DNA from: Sphingobium cupriresistens
GTDB lineage: Bacteria > Pseudomonadota > Alphaproteobacteria > Sphingomonadales > Sphingomonadaceae
Reading direction: 5' to 3'
Assembly (NCBI RefSeq): GCF_004152865.1
Contig: NZ_SEOO01000002.1
Coordinates: 178,310-242,309, forward strand
Length of the DNA stretch: 64,000 nt
How positions within the stretch are numbered: position 1 is the first letter of the stretch; each line of letters begins with the position of its first letter. The notes beneath the pieces were generated by a model, which was not told the origin of the DNA, made no database searches, and saw only the letters and a list, made by a program, of their open reading frames with translations. A program made the translations under genes and the position numbers. Below, piece after piece: positions 56,724 through 64,000 of the stretch.

Positions 56724-57776
56724 ATGCCCCTTCTCCAAGCCTCCAAGGTGTACAAGCCCTTCGAATATCCCTGGGCCTATGAATATTGGAAGCGCCAGCA
56801 ACAGCTGCACTGGCTGCCCGAAGAAGTGCCTTTGGGTGAGGATTGCCGCGACTGGGCGCAAAAGCTGTCCGATCATGAGCGCAACCTGCTCACGCAAATC
56901 TTCCGCTTCTTCACCCAGGCCGACGTGGAGGTGCAGGATTGCTACCACGAAAAATATGGCCGCGTGTTCAAGCCGACCGAGGTCAAGATGATGCTGACCG
57001 CGTTCAGCAACATGGAAACCGTCCATATCGCCGCTTACTCGCATCTGCTCGACACGATCGGGATGCCCGAAAGCGAATATAGCGCTTTCATGCAGTATAA
57101 GGAGATGAAGGACAAACACGACTATCTGCAGCAGTTCGGCGTCGACACGGACGAGGATATCGCCCGCACGCTCGCCATGTTCGGCGGCTTTACCGAAGGG
57201 CTGCAGCTCTTCGCCTCCTTCGCGATGCTGATGAACTTCCCGCGCTTCAACAAGATGAAGGGCATGGGGCAGATCGTCACCTGGTCGATCCGCGACGAAA
57301 CGCTCCATTGCGAAGGCATCATCAAGCTGTTCCACGCCTTCTGCGCGGAACGCAACTGCCTGACCCCGGCGGTCAAGGACGACATCATGGACATGTGCCA
57401 GAAGACGGTGCGGATCGAGGACGCCTTCGTCGATCTGGTCTTCGAAATGGGGCCGGTGCCCGGCATGACGCCCAAGGACATCAAGAAATATGTCCGCTAC
57501 ATCGCCGACTGGCGCCTGGGCCAGCTGGGCCTCAAGCCCATCTACATGATCGACGAGCATCCGCTGCCCTGGCTCGCCCCGCTGTTGAACGGCGTCGAGC
57601 ACGCGAACTTCTTCGAAACCCGCGCGACCGAATATTCGAAGGGCGCGACGCGCGGCCAGTGGAATGACGTCTGGGACGCCTTCGACCGCCGCCAGAAGGT
57701 CAAGGGCAGCGACGCGGCCAACACCGACGAAAGCGACCCGGACATGTTCAAGGCGGCGGGCATCGCGGCGGAGTGA
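56724..57776 (+). CDS. nrdB: Class I ribonucleotide reductase, diiron/radical subunit
   Basis: A 350-residue NrdB. Diiron ligands appear in FFTQADVEVQDCYHE, TAFSNMETVHIAAYSHLLD (with the candidate radical Tyr in AAYSHL), the central FGGFTEGLQLFASFAMLM helix and SIRDETLHCEGIIKLFHAF. It supplies the tyrosyl radical or metal cofactor to NrdA. It has no ATP-cone. It begins 24 bases after the inverted repeat unit. Confidence 0.96.
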   Translation: MPLLQASKVYKPFEYPWAYEYWKRQQQLHWLPEEVPLGEDCRDWAQKLSDHERNLLTQIFRFFTQADVEVQDCYHEKYGRVFKPTEVKMMLTAFSNMETVHIAAYSHLLDTIGMPESEYSAFMQYKEMKDKHDYLQQFGVDTDEDIARTLAMFGGFTEGLQLFASFAMLMNFPRFNKMKGMGQIVTWSIRDETLHCEGIIKLFHAFCAERNCLTPAVKDDIMDMCQKTVRIEDAFVDLVFEMGPVPGMTPKDIKKYVRYIADWRLGQLGLKPIYMIDEHPLPWLAPLLNGVEHANFFETRATEYSKGATRGQWNDVWDAFDRRQKVKGSDAANTDESDPDMFKAAGIAAE

Positions 57777-57785
57777 CAATGATCC

Positions 57786-57816
57786 AAGGTGGCGCCGATG
57801 CGATGGCGCCACCTTT
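57786..57816 (+). terminator. Hairpin after nrdB
   Basis: AAGGTGGCGCC pairs perfectly with GGCGCCACCTT around an 8-base loop, 9 bases past the nrdB stop, followed by TTACG. A weak T tail but a strong stem, so a probable terminator. Confidence 0.65.
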
Positions 57817-57913
57817 ACGCTTCCAATATGCCTCTGACGGCGGGACCGGCGTTTTGCGTCCATAACGGACCCATCTTCCGCCAAAATGGCGAAATCCGCT
57901 TTATGCTCGCCCC

Positions 57914-58180
57914 ATGACCGAGCCAGCCCCGCCCCCTCACACGTCCCGCCGCCACAGCTATATCTGCAATGTCTGCGGCAGCGACCATGTCACGCGCGAT
58001 GCCTGGGCGGCGTGGGACATGGCGGCGCAGCAATGGGTGCTGGAGGTCGTCTTCGACCAGTGCTGGTGTCATCGCTGCATGAGCGCCACGCGGCTCGACC
58101 GGGTCGTGCTGACCAGCCCGATCACCTTTGCCGCCCCCGATCCGGCCCCGATCCCACAAAGGACCGCGTCGCCGGGGTGA
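57914..58180 (+). CDS. Small zinc-ribbon protein
   Basis: An 88-residue protein with CNVCGSDHVTRDAWAAWD and DQCWCHRCMSATRLDR, two CxxC or CxC clusters that should bind zinc. It is otherwise unrecognised. It ends with a GTGA overlap into a second small gene, so the two are coupled. A role in nucleic acid or protein binding is a guess. Confidence 0.7.
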   Translation: MTEPAPPPHTSRRHSYICNVCGSDHVTRDAWAAWDMAAQQWVLEVVFDQCWCHRCMSATRLDRVVLTSPITFAAPDPAPIPQRTASPG

Positions 58181-58407
58181 AGCTTCCTCAACCCCGCTCG
58201 CTTATCCTGCGCGCCATGTTCTTCGGCGTCCGCCTCCGCTCGCTCTTCACCAGCCGCTGGTTCGCGCTGCTCTGGGCGCTGCTGGTGATCCTGACCGCCA
58301 TCCAGTTCGTCGGCTCCGGCGACGACAGTCCCGGCGCGCAGGACGACAACGCTGCCGCCGACGGCCTCACCAACGACCAGCGCGCCGCCCTCGCCAGCGC
58401 GCTCTGA
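58177..58407 (+). CDS. Small membrane protein coupled to the zinc-ribbon gene
   Basis: A 76-residue protein starting at the GTG in the GTGA overlap (an ATG at 58216 is the alternative). One membrane helix WFALLWALLVILTAIQFVGS sits after a basic stretch, followed by an acidic, Asp/Ala-rich tail (DDSPGAQDDNAAADGLTNDQ). Function unknown. The following 294 bases contain no clear gene. Confidence 0.6.
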   Translation: MKLPQPRSLILRAMFFGVRLRSLFTSRWFALLWALLVILTAIQFVGSGDDSPGAQDDNAAADGLTNDQRAALASAL

Positions 58408-58701
58408 CGCCGTTGGCGCTCTGGGCGCATCCGGCCGATCCCGTCCGCGCTGTCCTACATGCCGCCGCTACGCTATGCTCTGCCCGTTCCTTCGCATCGT
58501 CAGGCCGCATCCCGCCGCGCGAGGGAGAAATCGTCCTGCAAAAAACTTGCCATGATCGACAGGCATGAAGTTCCGGATGCCCGCGTCGCCGCTTTTCGTC
58601 CCTGTCTCCGGACTGAACGATGCGTTTTGTTCCGTTCATGCAACATCCCCTAATCTCACGGGTTCTACCGCCACGATACCCAGAGGGAAGGAGTCCCACC
58701 C

Positions 58702-59316
58702 GTGAGATTTTCGTTGCACAAGGCCATCGCCGCCCTGTCGCTCGGCGCAATCGCCCTGACCGGCGTCGCCGCCACCCCGGCCTTCGCCCAGCCCGGCCAT
58801 CATAATCGCGAGCATCGCCAGGAACGGCGCGAGGATCGCCGAGAATTTCGCCAGGAAAAGCGCGAGGACCGTCGCGATTTTCGCCAGGATCGTCGCGCCG
58901 ATCGTCGCGGTTTCCGGCAGGATCGCCGGGAAGACCGCCGCGATTGGCGCCAGGATCGCCGCGCGGACAATCGTCGCGCCGACTATCGCCGTCCCGGCCG
59001 TCCGGTCTACAGCTATGACTGGAACCGTCCCGATCCGCGCTATGGTCGTTCCTATCGGCCCGACCGCTATTATCGCACCGGCTACGCCCCGATCCGGGTC
59101 GATCGCCGCACTCGCATCTACCGCGGCTATGACGACCGCTATTATTGCCGCCGGTCGGACGGCACCACCGGCCTGATCGTGGGCGCAGCGCTGGGCGGCC
59201 TGCTCGGCAGCCAGATCGACCGTGGCCAGTCCAATGTCGCGGGCATCCTGATCGGCGGCGGCGCCGGCGCGCTGCTGGGTCGCGAGATCGACCGCGGCGG
59301 CGTCAACTGCCGCTAA
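58702..59316 (+). CDS. Glycine-zipper envelope protein with Arg/Asp-rich repeats
   Basis: A 204-residue protein with a signal peptide ending ATPAFA. Residues about 34-95 are a run of short charged repeats (such as REDRRDFRQDRRADRRGFRQ), residues about 100-150 are Tyr/Arg-rich, and the C-terminus GLIVGAALGGLLGSQIDRGQ and AGILIGGGAGALLGREIDRG is a two-helix glycine zipper (YMGG/2TM type). Such proteins are outer-membrane or periplasmic lattice factors. The start is a GTG at 58702 with GGAAGGAG upstream. Confidence 0.85.
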   Translation: MRFSLHKAIAALSLGAIALTGVAATPAFAQPGHHNREHRQERREDRREFRQEKREDRRDFRQDRRADRRGFRQDRREDRRDWRQDRRADNRRADYRRPGRPVYSYDWNRPDPRYGRSYRPDRYYRTGYAPIRVDRRTRIYRGYDDRYYCRRSDGTTGLIVGAALGGLLGSQIDRGQSNVAGILIGGGAGALLGREIDRGGVNCR

Positions 59317-59323
59317 GTTGGCA

Positions 59324-59845
59324 CTAGCACCAGGGGTGGCGACTGCCATCCCAGCGTCGGGCCAGTCCTTCGGCGACCAGTTGGTCGCCGATCGACTGGC
59401 CTCCGCGCGTCACGATCCGCAGGGCGCGACCATAGCGGTCGCTGTCGCGATCGCCGCTTTCCAGCGAAAAGGCGCCGTCATTCATCAGCGCCTGCAACCG
59501 CTGCGTCGCGCGCGCGCCCAATTCGCCTTCCGCTGCGCAGCGCGGCCCATGAGTTTCGGGCGTATCGATGTCGGCGATGCGATATTTGTCGCCGCGGAAC
59601 CAGAATGTGTCGCCATCGACCACGCAGTTGGTCCCGCCGCCGCTATGGCAGAAGCTGAAATCGGCCCGCAGGCCGTCGGCCGCAACCTCCGGCGCCGGCG
59701 CAGCGATCGGGGGCAGGTCGATCCGCGCGATCCAGTCCGGCCCGTACCAGCCAAGCAGCAAGCCCAGGCACAGCATGTAGAGGAGCGCCGGCCCGCTAAA
59801 TCCCGATCGGACCTGCCGGCCGCGCGCATATTTTTGTCTCGCCAT
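59324..59845 (-). CDS. Thermonuclease (SNase-like) domain protein
   Basis: A 173-residue protein with an N-terminal membrane anchor (PALLYMLCLGLLLGWYGPDW) and a staphylococcal-nuclease-like OB fold: CVVDGDTFWFRGDKYRIADI, DTPETHGPRC and the DSDRYGRALRIV segment with catalytic Asp, Arg and Glu. It may process extracellular or periplasmic nucleic acid. It ends 7 bases from the glycine-zipper gene, which is convergent. Confidence 0.88.
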   Translation of the reverse strand: MARQKYARGRQVRSGFSGPALLYMLCLGLLLGWYGPDWIARIDLPPIAAPAPEVAADGLRADFSFCHSGGGTNCVVDGDTFWFRGDKYRIADIDTPETHGPRCAAEGELGARATQRLQALMNDGAFSLESGDRDSDRYGRALRIVTRGGQSIGDQLVAEGLARRWDGSRHPWC

Positions 59846-60021
59846 GCCCCCGCTCTAGCGAGCGTCCGGCAAACAGGGCGTTAAAGCCGATCCAGCTTTT
59901 CACCGATCCGGCGGCGATCCGATTTGACGCCGGTCAACGCCATGGCCCGGCGCGCTGCCATCCCGGTCGGGATCATCCGAAATGGCGCTTAAAGGATGAA
60001 CGCCGTCGCGAGCGCCCGGCG

Positions 60022-60318
60022 CTATTCGTCCTCCTCGGTCGGCCCCATCTCTTCCTCTTCGTCATCCATTTGCGGCTCGCCGGCATAGGCGTCCATGTCG
60101 ATCCGGCCGGACCGGTCCATCTCGGTCATCTTGTCGACCAGGTCGGGCGTGTCGTCGGGGATGATCTGCGCCGGGTTGGTACGCCCGCCATGCTCGCTTT
60201 CTTCGGCAAGGTCGGTTGAGCGCGCCCGCGCATCGTCCGCGACATCCTGCGCCTGGGTGCCGGCTTCGGCCTGTTCCTTATTGTCTTCCAGTTCGCGGTC
60301 GGGGGTAGGGCGGTCCAT
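60022..60318 (-). CDS. Acidic, probably disordered hypothetical protein
   Basis: A 98-residue protein with no hydrophobic core: RELEDNKEQAEAGTQAQDVA, DDTPDLVDKMTEMDRSGRID and a tail of Glu and Asp (MDDEEEEMGPTEEDE). The ATG at 60318 follows AGGAGACATGC. It is divergent from the RidA gene. Unrecognised; small acidic proteins of this kind are common in sphingomonads. Confidence 0.7.
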   Translation of the reverse strand: MDRPTPDRELEDNKEQAEAGTQAQDVADDARARSTDLAEESEHGGRTNPAQIIPDDTPDLVDKMTEMDRSGRIDMDAYAGEPQMDDEEEEMGPTEEDE

Positions 60319-60473
60319 CGCATGTCTCCTTGGGGCCTGATGCCCGATCCTTCCCCAACGGCCTTGCGCGCCCGCCGTTCCGGGGAAATGACTGGCCCGG
60401 AAATGACTGGACAGTCTTTCGTCAAGGAGGCAAAGGCCGCTCTGATCCTTTCGCACTGCAGCAGGAATCTCCC

Positions 60474-60854
60474 ATGCCCCGCCAGCTCATTTCCTCCGGC
60501 TCGCCCTTCGAGGCGCAGGTCGGCTATTCGCGCGCCGTCGTCCAGGGCGACTGGTGCTTCGTCGCCGGCACCACCGGCGCCGATCCCGAATCCAAGGCCA
60601 TGCCGGACGATGTGGTGGCGCAGGGCAGGAACGCGCTCAAGGTGATCGGCAAGGCGCTGGACGAGGCCGGCTTTGCTTTTGCCGATGTGGTGCGCGTGAC
60701 CTATTATATCACCGACGCGGCCTATTGGGACGTGATGGGCGAGATTGCCGGCTCCGTGTTCGGCGACATCCGCCCTGCGGCCAGCTGCGTCATCGCCGGT
60801 CTCGTCAAGCCGGACATGAAGATCGAAATCGAAGTCACCGCCTTCAAAGGGTAA
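60474..60854 (+). CDS. RidA family protein
   Basis: A 126-residue RidA/YjgF/UK114 protein. The reaction is the hydrolysis of enamine and imine intermediates. It has ISSGSPFEAQVGYSRAVVQG, VAGTTGADPE and the catalytic Arg region IRPAASCVIAGLVKPDMKIE. Length is standard. It precedes the ArsC-like gene by 15 bases and they probably share a transcript. Confidence 0.92.
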   Translation: MPRQLISSGSPFEAQVGYSRAVVQGDWCFVAGTTGADPESKAMPDDVVAQGRNALKVIGKALDEAGFAFADVVRVTYYITDAAYWDVMGEIAGSVFGDIRPAASCVIAGLVKPDMKIEIEVTAFKG

Positions 60855-60869
60855 CAGGAGCACCGCATC

Positions 60870-61226
60870 ATGATTACCATGTATGGCATCAAAAATTGCG
60901 ACACGATCAAGAAGGCCCGCAACTGGCTGGACAATGAACGGGTCAGCTACAGCTTCCACGATTATAAGGTCGCGGGCGTCGACAAGGCGAAGCTGGAAGA
61001 GTGGGTGATGGAACATGGCTGGGAAACCATCCTCAACCGGTCCGGCACCACCTTCAAGGCGCTGGATGCGGGCGACAAGGCGCATATCGACGCGGACAAG
61101 GCGATCCTGCTGATGATCACCAACCCCTCGATGATCAAGCGCCCGATCCTCGACACCGGCCGCGAAATACTCGTCGGGTTCAAGGCGACAATCTATGAAA
61201 ATGCGGTTCAGGGCGTGAAGGCATGA
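60870..61226 (+). CDS. ArsC/Spx family protein (YffB-like)
   Basis: A 118-residue thioredoxin-fold protein. TMYGIKNCDTIKKARNWLD carries the single catalytic Cys, and RSGTTFKALDAGDK, NPSMIKRPILDTGREILVGF complete the ArsC-like pattern. E. coli YffB is the close relative; true arsenate reduction is not shown. It overlaps the GlpQ gene by 4 bases (ATGA). Confidence 0.9.
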   Translation: MITMYGIKNCDTIKKARNWLDNERVSYSFHDYKVAGVDKAKLEEWVMEHGWETILNRSGTTFKALDAGDKAHIDADKAILLMITNPSMIKRPILDTGREILVGFKATIYENAVQGVKA

Positions 61227-62263
61227 TCGGGCGGGGGCTGGCGCGCATCGGACTGTATCTGTTGATGAGCCTCATTCCCCTCTCTGCGGTTCAGGCCGAA
61301 CCGATCCTGATCGCCCATCGTGGCGCCAGCGGCGAACGGCCCGAACATACGCTCGCCGCCTATGAGCGCGCGATCGACCAGGGGGCCGACTTTATCGAAC
61401 CCGACCTGGTGTTGACCAAGGACGGCGTCCTGGTCGCCCGGCATGAAAATGAAATTGGCGGCACGACCGATGTCGCGGATCATCCCGAATTCGCCGATCG
61501 CAAGACAAGCAAGACGATCGACGGCGTCGCCATGACAGGCTGGTTCACCGAGGACTTCACCCTGGCCGAACTGCGCACCCTGCGCGCCCGCGAACGGCTG
61601 CCCGATGTGCGTCCCGCGAACAGGCGCTTTGACGATCTCTATCCGATCGCGACCTTCGAAGAGATATTGAAGCTGGTCCGCGCGAAGGAGGCCGAGGCCG
61701 GCCGTCGCATCGGCCTCTATCCCGAAACCAAGCATCCCAGCTATTTTGCGGGCATCGGCCTGCCGCATCAGGCCGCCTTGCTCGACCTGCTGGGCCGCTA
61801 CGGCTATCAAATCGAGGCCGACCCCGTCTTCATCCAGTCGTTCGAGGTCGGCAATTTGAAAGCGCTGCGCGCCGCCTCGCGCCTGCGCCTGATCCAGTTG
61901 GTCGATGCGGAAGGCGGCCCGGCCGACCTGCCCGGCACGACCTATGCCGACATGCTGACGGTCCAGGGCCTCACCGACATCGCCACCTATGCCGATGGCG
62001 TTGGTCCGTCGGCGGCGCTCATCATCGCGCCCGAAGGCCCCACCGCGCTGGTTGGCCGCGCCCATGATGCGGGCCTGCAGGTGCATGTCTGGACGCTGCG
62101 GATGGAAAACATCTTCCTGCCCGCCCAATATCAGCGTGCCGACGACCCGCAGGGCCGTGGCGACTTCGCCTCCTGGGTCCGCGCCATTGCGGCCACCGGC
62201 GTCGATGGCGTCTTCAGCGATTTTCCGGGGCAGGTGAAGGCTGCGCTGGAGTCGGTGCGCTAA
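61223..62263 (+). CDS. glpQ: Glycerophosphodiester phosphodiesterase (GlpQ type)
   Basis: A 346-residue secreted enzyme with a signal peptide (LYLLMSLIPLSAVQAEP). The catalytic site reads LIAHRGASGERPEHTLAAYE, ADFIEPDLVLTKDGVLVARH with the two His and Glu-x-Asp residues. YPETKHPSYF and QVHVWTLRMENIF are typical of GlpQ. It breaks down glycerophosphodiesters to glycerol 3-phosphate. It overlaps the ArsC-like gene. Confidence 0.93.
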   Translation: MIGRGLARIGLYLLMSLIPLSAVQAEPILIAHRGASGERPEHTLAAYERAIDQGADFIEPDLVLTKDGVLVARHENEIGGTTDVADHPEFADRKTSKTIDGVAMTGWFTEDFTLAELRTLRARERLPDVRPANRRFDDLYPIATFEEILKLVRAKEAEAGRRIGLYPETKHPSYFAGIGLPHQAALLDLLGRYGYQIEADPVFIQSFEVGNLKALRAASRLRLIQLVDAEGGPADLPGTTYADMLTVQGLTDIATYADGVGPSAALIIAPEGPTALVGRAHDAGLQVHVWTLRMENIFLPAQYQRADDPQGRGDFASWVRAIAATGVDGVFSDFPGQVKAALESVR

Positions 62264-62366
62264 TCAGTCATTCGTTCTTCACTCTGCCGGCTGCCACACC
62301 GAAAACTTCTTTCTCTCTCGCCACGCTTGACTTGCCAAAGCGGGTGGGCGGGCGAATAACAGCCGC

Positions 62367-62792
62367 ATGTTGTCCCAGAAGACCCGTTACGCCATCCGTG
62401 CGCTTCAGCATCTCGCCGATCGCTACCGCCAGGGTCCAGTGCCCCTCAACGACATTGCGACGCGCCAGAATATCCCGTCCAAATTCCTGACCGTGATCCT
62501 ATCGGAACTGTCGCGGGAAGGACTGGTCGCGACCCAGCGGGGGCGGGACGGGGGCTATTGGCTGGCGCTGGCGCCGGTGGATGTCAGCTATGGCGACATC
62601 GTCCGGCTGACCCGCGGCTCGCTCGCGCTGACGCCCTGCGCCAGCCGCTTTGCGCATGAAAGCTGCACCAACTGCCTGCCCGAATCGGAATGTCGCCTGC
62701 ACCGTGTGATGCTGCGCGTGCGCGACGAGACGGCCAAGGTGCTGGACAGCATCAGCCTGGCCGAACCGTTCGCGACGATGGATGAGGCCTGA
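62367..62792 (+). CDS. Rrf2 family transcriptional regulator
   Basis: A 141-residue winged-helix regulator: QKTRYAIRALQHLADRYRQG, IATRQNIPSKFLTVILSELS and the wing LVATQRGRDGGYWLAL. Cysteines 91, 100, 103 and 109 (CASRFAHESCTNCLPESEC) could hold an Fe-S cluster, like IscR or RsrR, though spacing differs. The ATG is very close to a possible -10, so the mRNA may be leaderless. Target genes unknown. Confidence 0.88.
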   Translation: MLSQKTRYAIRALQHLADRYRQGPVPLNDIATRQNIPSKFLTVILSELSREGLVATQRGRDGGYWLALAPVDVSYGDIVRLTRGSLALTPCASRFAHESCTNCLPESECRLHRVMLRVRDETAKVLDSISLAEPFATMDEA

Positions 62793-62830
62793 GCCTTGCG
62801 CTAGCGCGTCACCTTCGCCACATCATTCCC

Positions 62831-63490
62831 ATGACCATGCCGCCGCTCAAAGCCGTCCTGATCCCCGTCACTCCGTTGCAGCAGAATTGCACCCTCTTCT
62901 GGTGCACCGAAACGATGCGCGGCGCCTTTGTCGATCCGGGCGGCGATCTGCCGGTGCTCAAGAAGGCGGCCGCCGATAAGGGGGTAACGATCGAGAAGAT
63001 CCTCGTCACCCATGGTCATATCGACCATTGCGGCCAAGCTGGTGTTCTGGCGCGCGACCTCAATGTCCCGATCGAGGGGCCGCATGAGGATGACCGTTTC
63101 TGGATCGACCGGTTGCCGCAGGATGGCGAGCGCTGGGGCGTGCCAGGCGAGAGTTTCGAGCCGGATCGCTGGCTGAGCGACGGCGATCGGGTGACGGTCG
63201 GCCATCTGACCTTCGATGTCTATCATTGTCCCGGCCACACGCCCGGCCATGTCGTCTTCCACCATGCGCCCAGCAAGCTGGCCATCGTCGGCGACGTGTT
63301 GTTCCAAGGCTCGATCGGCCGCACCGATTTCCCGCGCGGCAATCATCAGGATCTGATCGACGCGATCACCGGCAAGCTGTGGCCGCTGGGCGGCGAGACG
63401 GCGTTCGTGCCTGGCCATGGCCAGATGAGCAATTTCGCCCATGAACGCCGCACCAACCCCTTCGTCGCCGATTCGGTGCTGGCGGGTTGA
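62831..63490 (+). CDS. Glyoxalase II-like MBL hydrolase
   Basis: A 219-residue YcbL/glyoxalase-II type protein. LVTHGHIDHCGQAGVLARDL has the HxHxDH zinc motif, HCPGHTPGHVVFHHAPS and IVGDVLFQGSIGRTDFPRG carry the remaining ligands. It lacks the C-terminal glutathione domain of full glyoxalase II. The substrate is likely a thioester. It ends one base before the convergent MAPEG gene. Confidence 0.92.
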   Translation: MTMPPLKAVLIPVTPLQQNCTLFWCTETMRGAFVDPGGDLPVLKKAAADKGVTIEKILVTHGHIDHCGQAGVLARDLNVPIEGPHEDDRFWIDRLPQDGERWGVPGESFEPDRWLSDGDRVTVGHLTFDVYHCPGHTPGHVVFHHAPSKLAIVGDVLFQGSIGRTDFPRGNHQDLIDAITGKLWPLGGETAFVPGHGQMSNFAHERRTNPFVADSVLAG

Positions 63491-63892
63491 TTATCCCCGC
63501 GCCGCCATCGCCGGCGGCACTGGCATTTCCCGCGTCGCCATATAGGCGATCATCAGCGCCGCGATCGCCATCGCGACCATCACGCCCCAGGTCAGCAGCG
63601 CGCCGCCCGCGCGCCAGACCGTGGGCTTGTCCGCGTCCATGCCGAACGCATGAGCGACCCGCGCCACCACATAGACCAGGGCGCCGATCCACAGCCATAG
63701 GGACGCGCCCACGGCCATTTCGACCAGCGCGAAGAGGATCAGCACGATCGGCGTATATTCCACGAAATTGGCGTGCGCGCGCATCCGCCGCGCCAGCAGG
63801 TCGTTGCCCGCATCGCCATGCATCACCTTGTCGGCGATGCGAATCCGCGCGCAGCGAGTCGCGATCCACAGGTTAGAGCGGTTTCCACTCAT
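63491..63892 (-). pseudogene. MAPEG family membrane protein, N-terminus cut by an IS element
   Basis: The frame has the MAPEG core RMRAHANFVEYTPIVLILFA, VARVAHAFGMDADKPTV and the closing helices LTWGVMVAMAIAALMIAYMA, but lacks the first membrane helix. Its ATG at 63892 and first codons (SGNRS) lie in the IS630-type end that begins at the TA near 63873. The native gene presumably started about 15-20 residues earlier. Confidence 0.85.
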
Positions 63893-64000
63893 TCCGGTTC
63901 ATATCCGCACGATTTGAAGTAATTGGCGCATTCGTCGGGCTGGAAGATATCGACGAGCTTTCCTATCAGGCCCCAAAGCCCGCTGACGGTTCGCTCGCCT
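63889..64000 (-). mobile_element. 3' end of an IS630-family transposase gene and terminal repeat
   Basis: On the minus strand the last 36 codons before the stop at 63889 read GERTVSGLWGLIGKLVDIFQ, then PDECANYFKSCGYEPE, the C-terminus of IS630-type transposases. The element's likely end, TAGAGCGGTTTCCACTC, lies at about 63873-63890, next to the TA target expected for this family. The rest of the element is outside the window. Confidence 0.8.

Overview
The window is GC-rich alphaproteobacterial chromosome and most resembles the Sphingomonadaceae (Sphingobium, Sphingomonas or Novosphingobium type). Pointers are the DUF1153/SciP cell-cycle protein, an UrcA-family secreted protein, DUF1674 and COQ9 proteins, a short-form HisG next to hisD-nusB-thiL, and an HTH-RibB-RibX riboflavin protein. 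Species cannot be fixed from sequence alone. Almost everything is core chromosome. The signs of mobility are a HigBA toxin-antitoxin pair beside a scrap of a second feoB, dispersed intergenic repeats, a DUF559 nuclease gene framed by such repeats inside the nrdA-nrdB locus, and an IS630-type end that cuts a MAPEG gene at the right edge.

1-10.8 kb, mostly minus strand: a membrane GT-C-like protein (cut by the left edge), GtrA and a flavin oxidoreductase (surface glycan); UrcA; purH; heparinase II/III-like protein; rpe; a PAS protein; rsmB; a small membrane protein; htpX. 10.8-17.5 kb: DUF1674 assembly factor, galU, ssb, feoA-feoB, coq9 and an Old Yellow Enzyme. 17.5-21.6 kb: riboflavin cluster ribD-ribE-ribBX-ribH in which the RibB protein carries its own DNA-binding domain and its gene sits behind a palindromic site.

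21.6-30.9 kb: TonB-like protein, EF-hand secreted protein, DUF445 protein, an RND pump with its adaptor, two GlsB/YeaQ-type membrane proteins and sciP. 31-41 kb: mnmA, hisG-hisD-nusB-thiL, DUF1345, a ClpP-like protease, ruvAB, a fatty-acyl-CoA/AMP ligase and higBA. 41.5-53.7 kb: uvrB, a decayed stretch, two tandem DUF3617 lipoproteins, an MBL hydrolase, a soluble chemoreceptor, an EamA transporter, a DUF3667 protein, class I fumarase, a hexapeptide acyltransferase and a glutathione S-transferase.

54-64 kb: class I ribonucleotide reductase (nrdA, then the DUF559 element, then nrdB), small zinc-ribbon and membrane proteins, a glycine-zipper envelope protein, an SNase-like nuclease, RidA, an ArsC-like protein, a GlpQ-type phosphodiesterase, an Rrf2 regulator, a glyoxalase-II-like hydrolase, and the IS-truncated MAPEG gene. 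I found no tRNA, rRNA, CRISPR array or prophage. Five intrinsic-terminator-like hairpins are convincing, plus several weaker ones.
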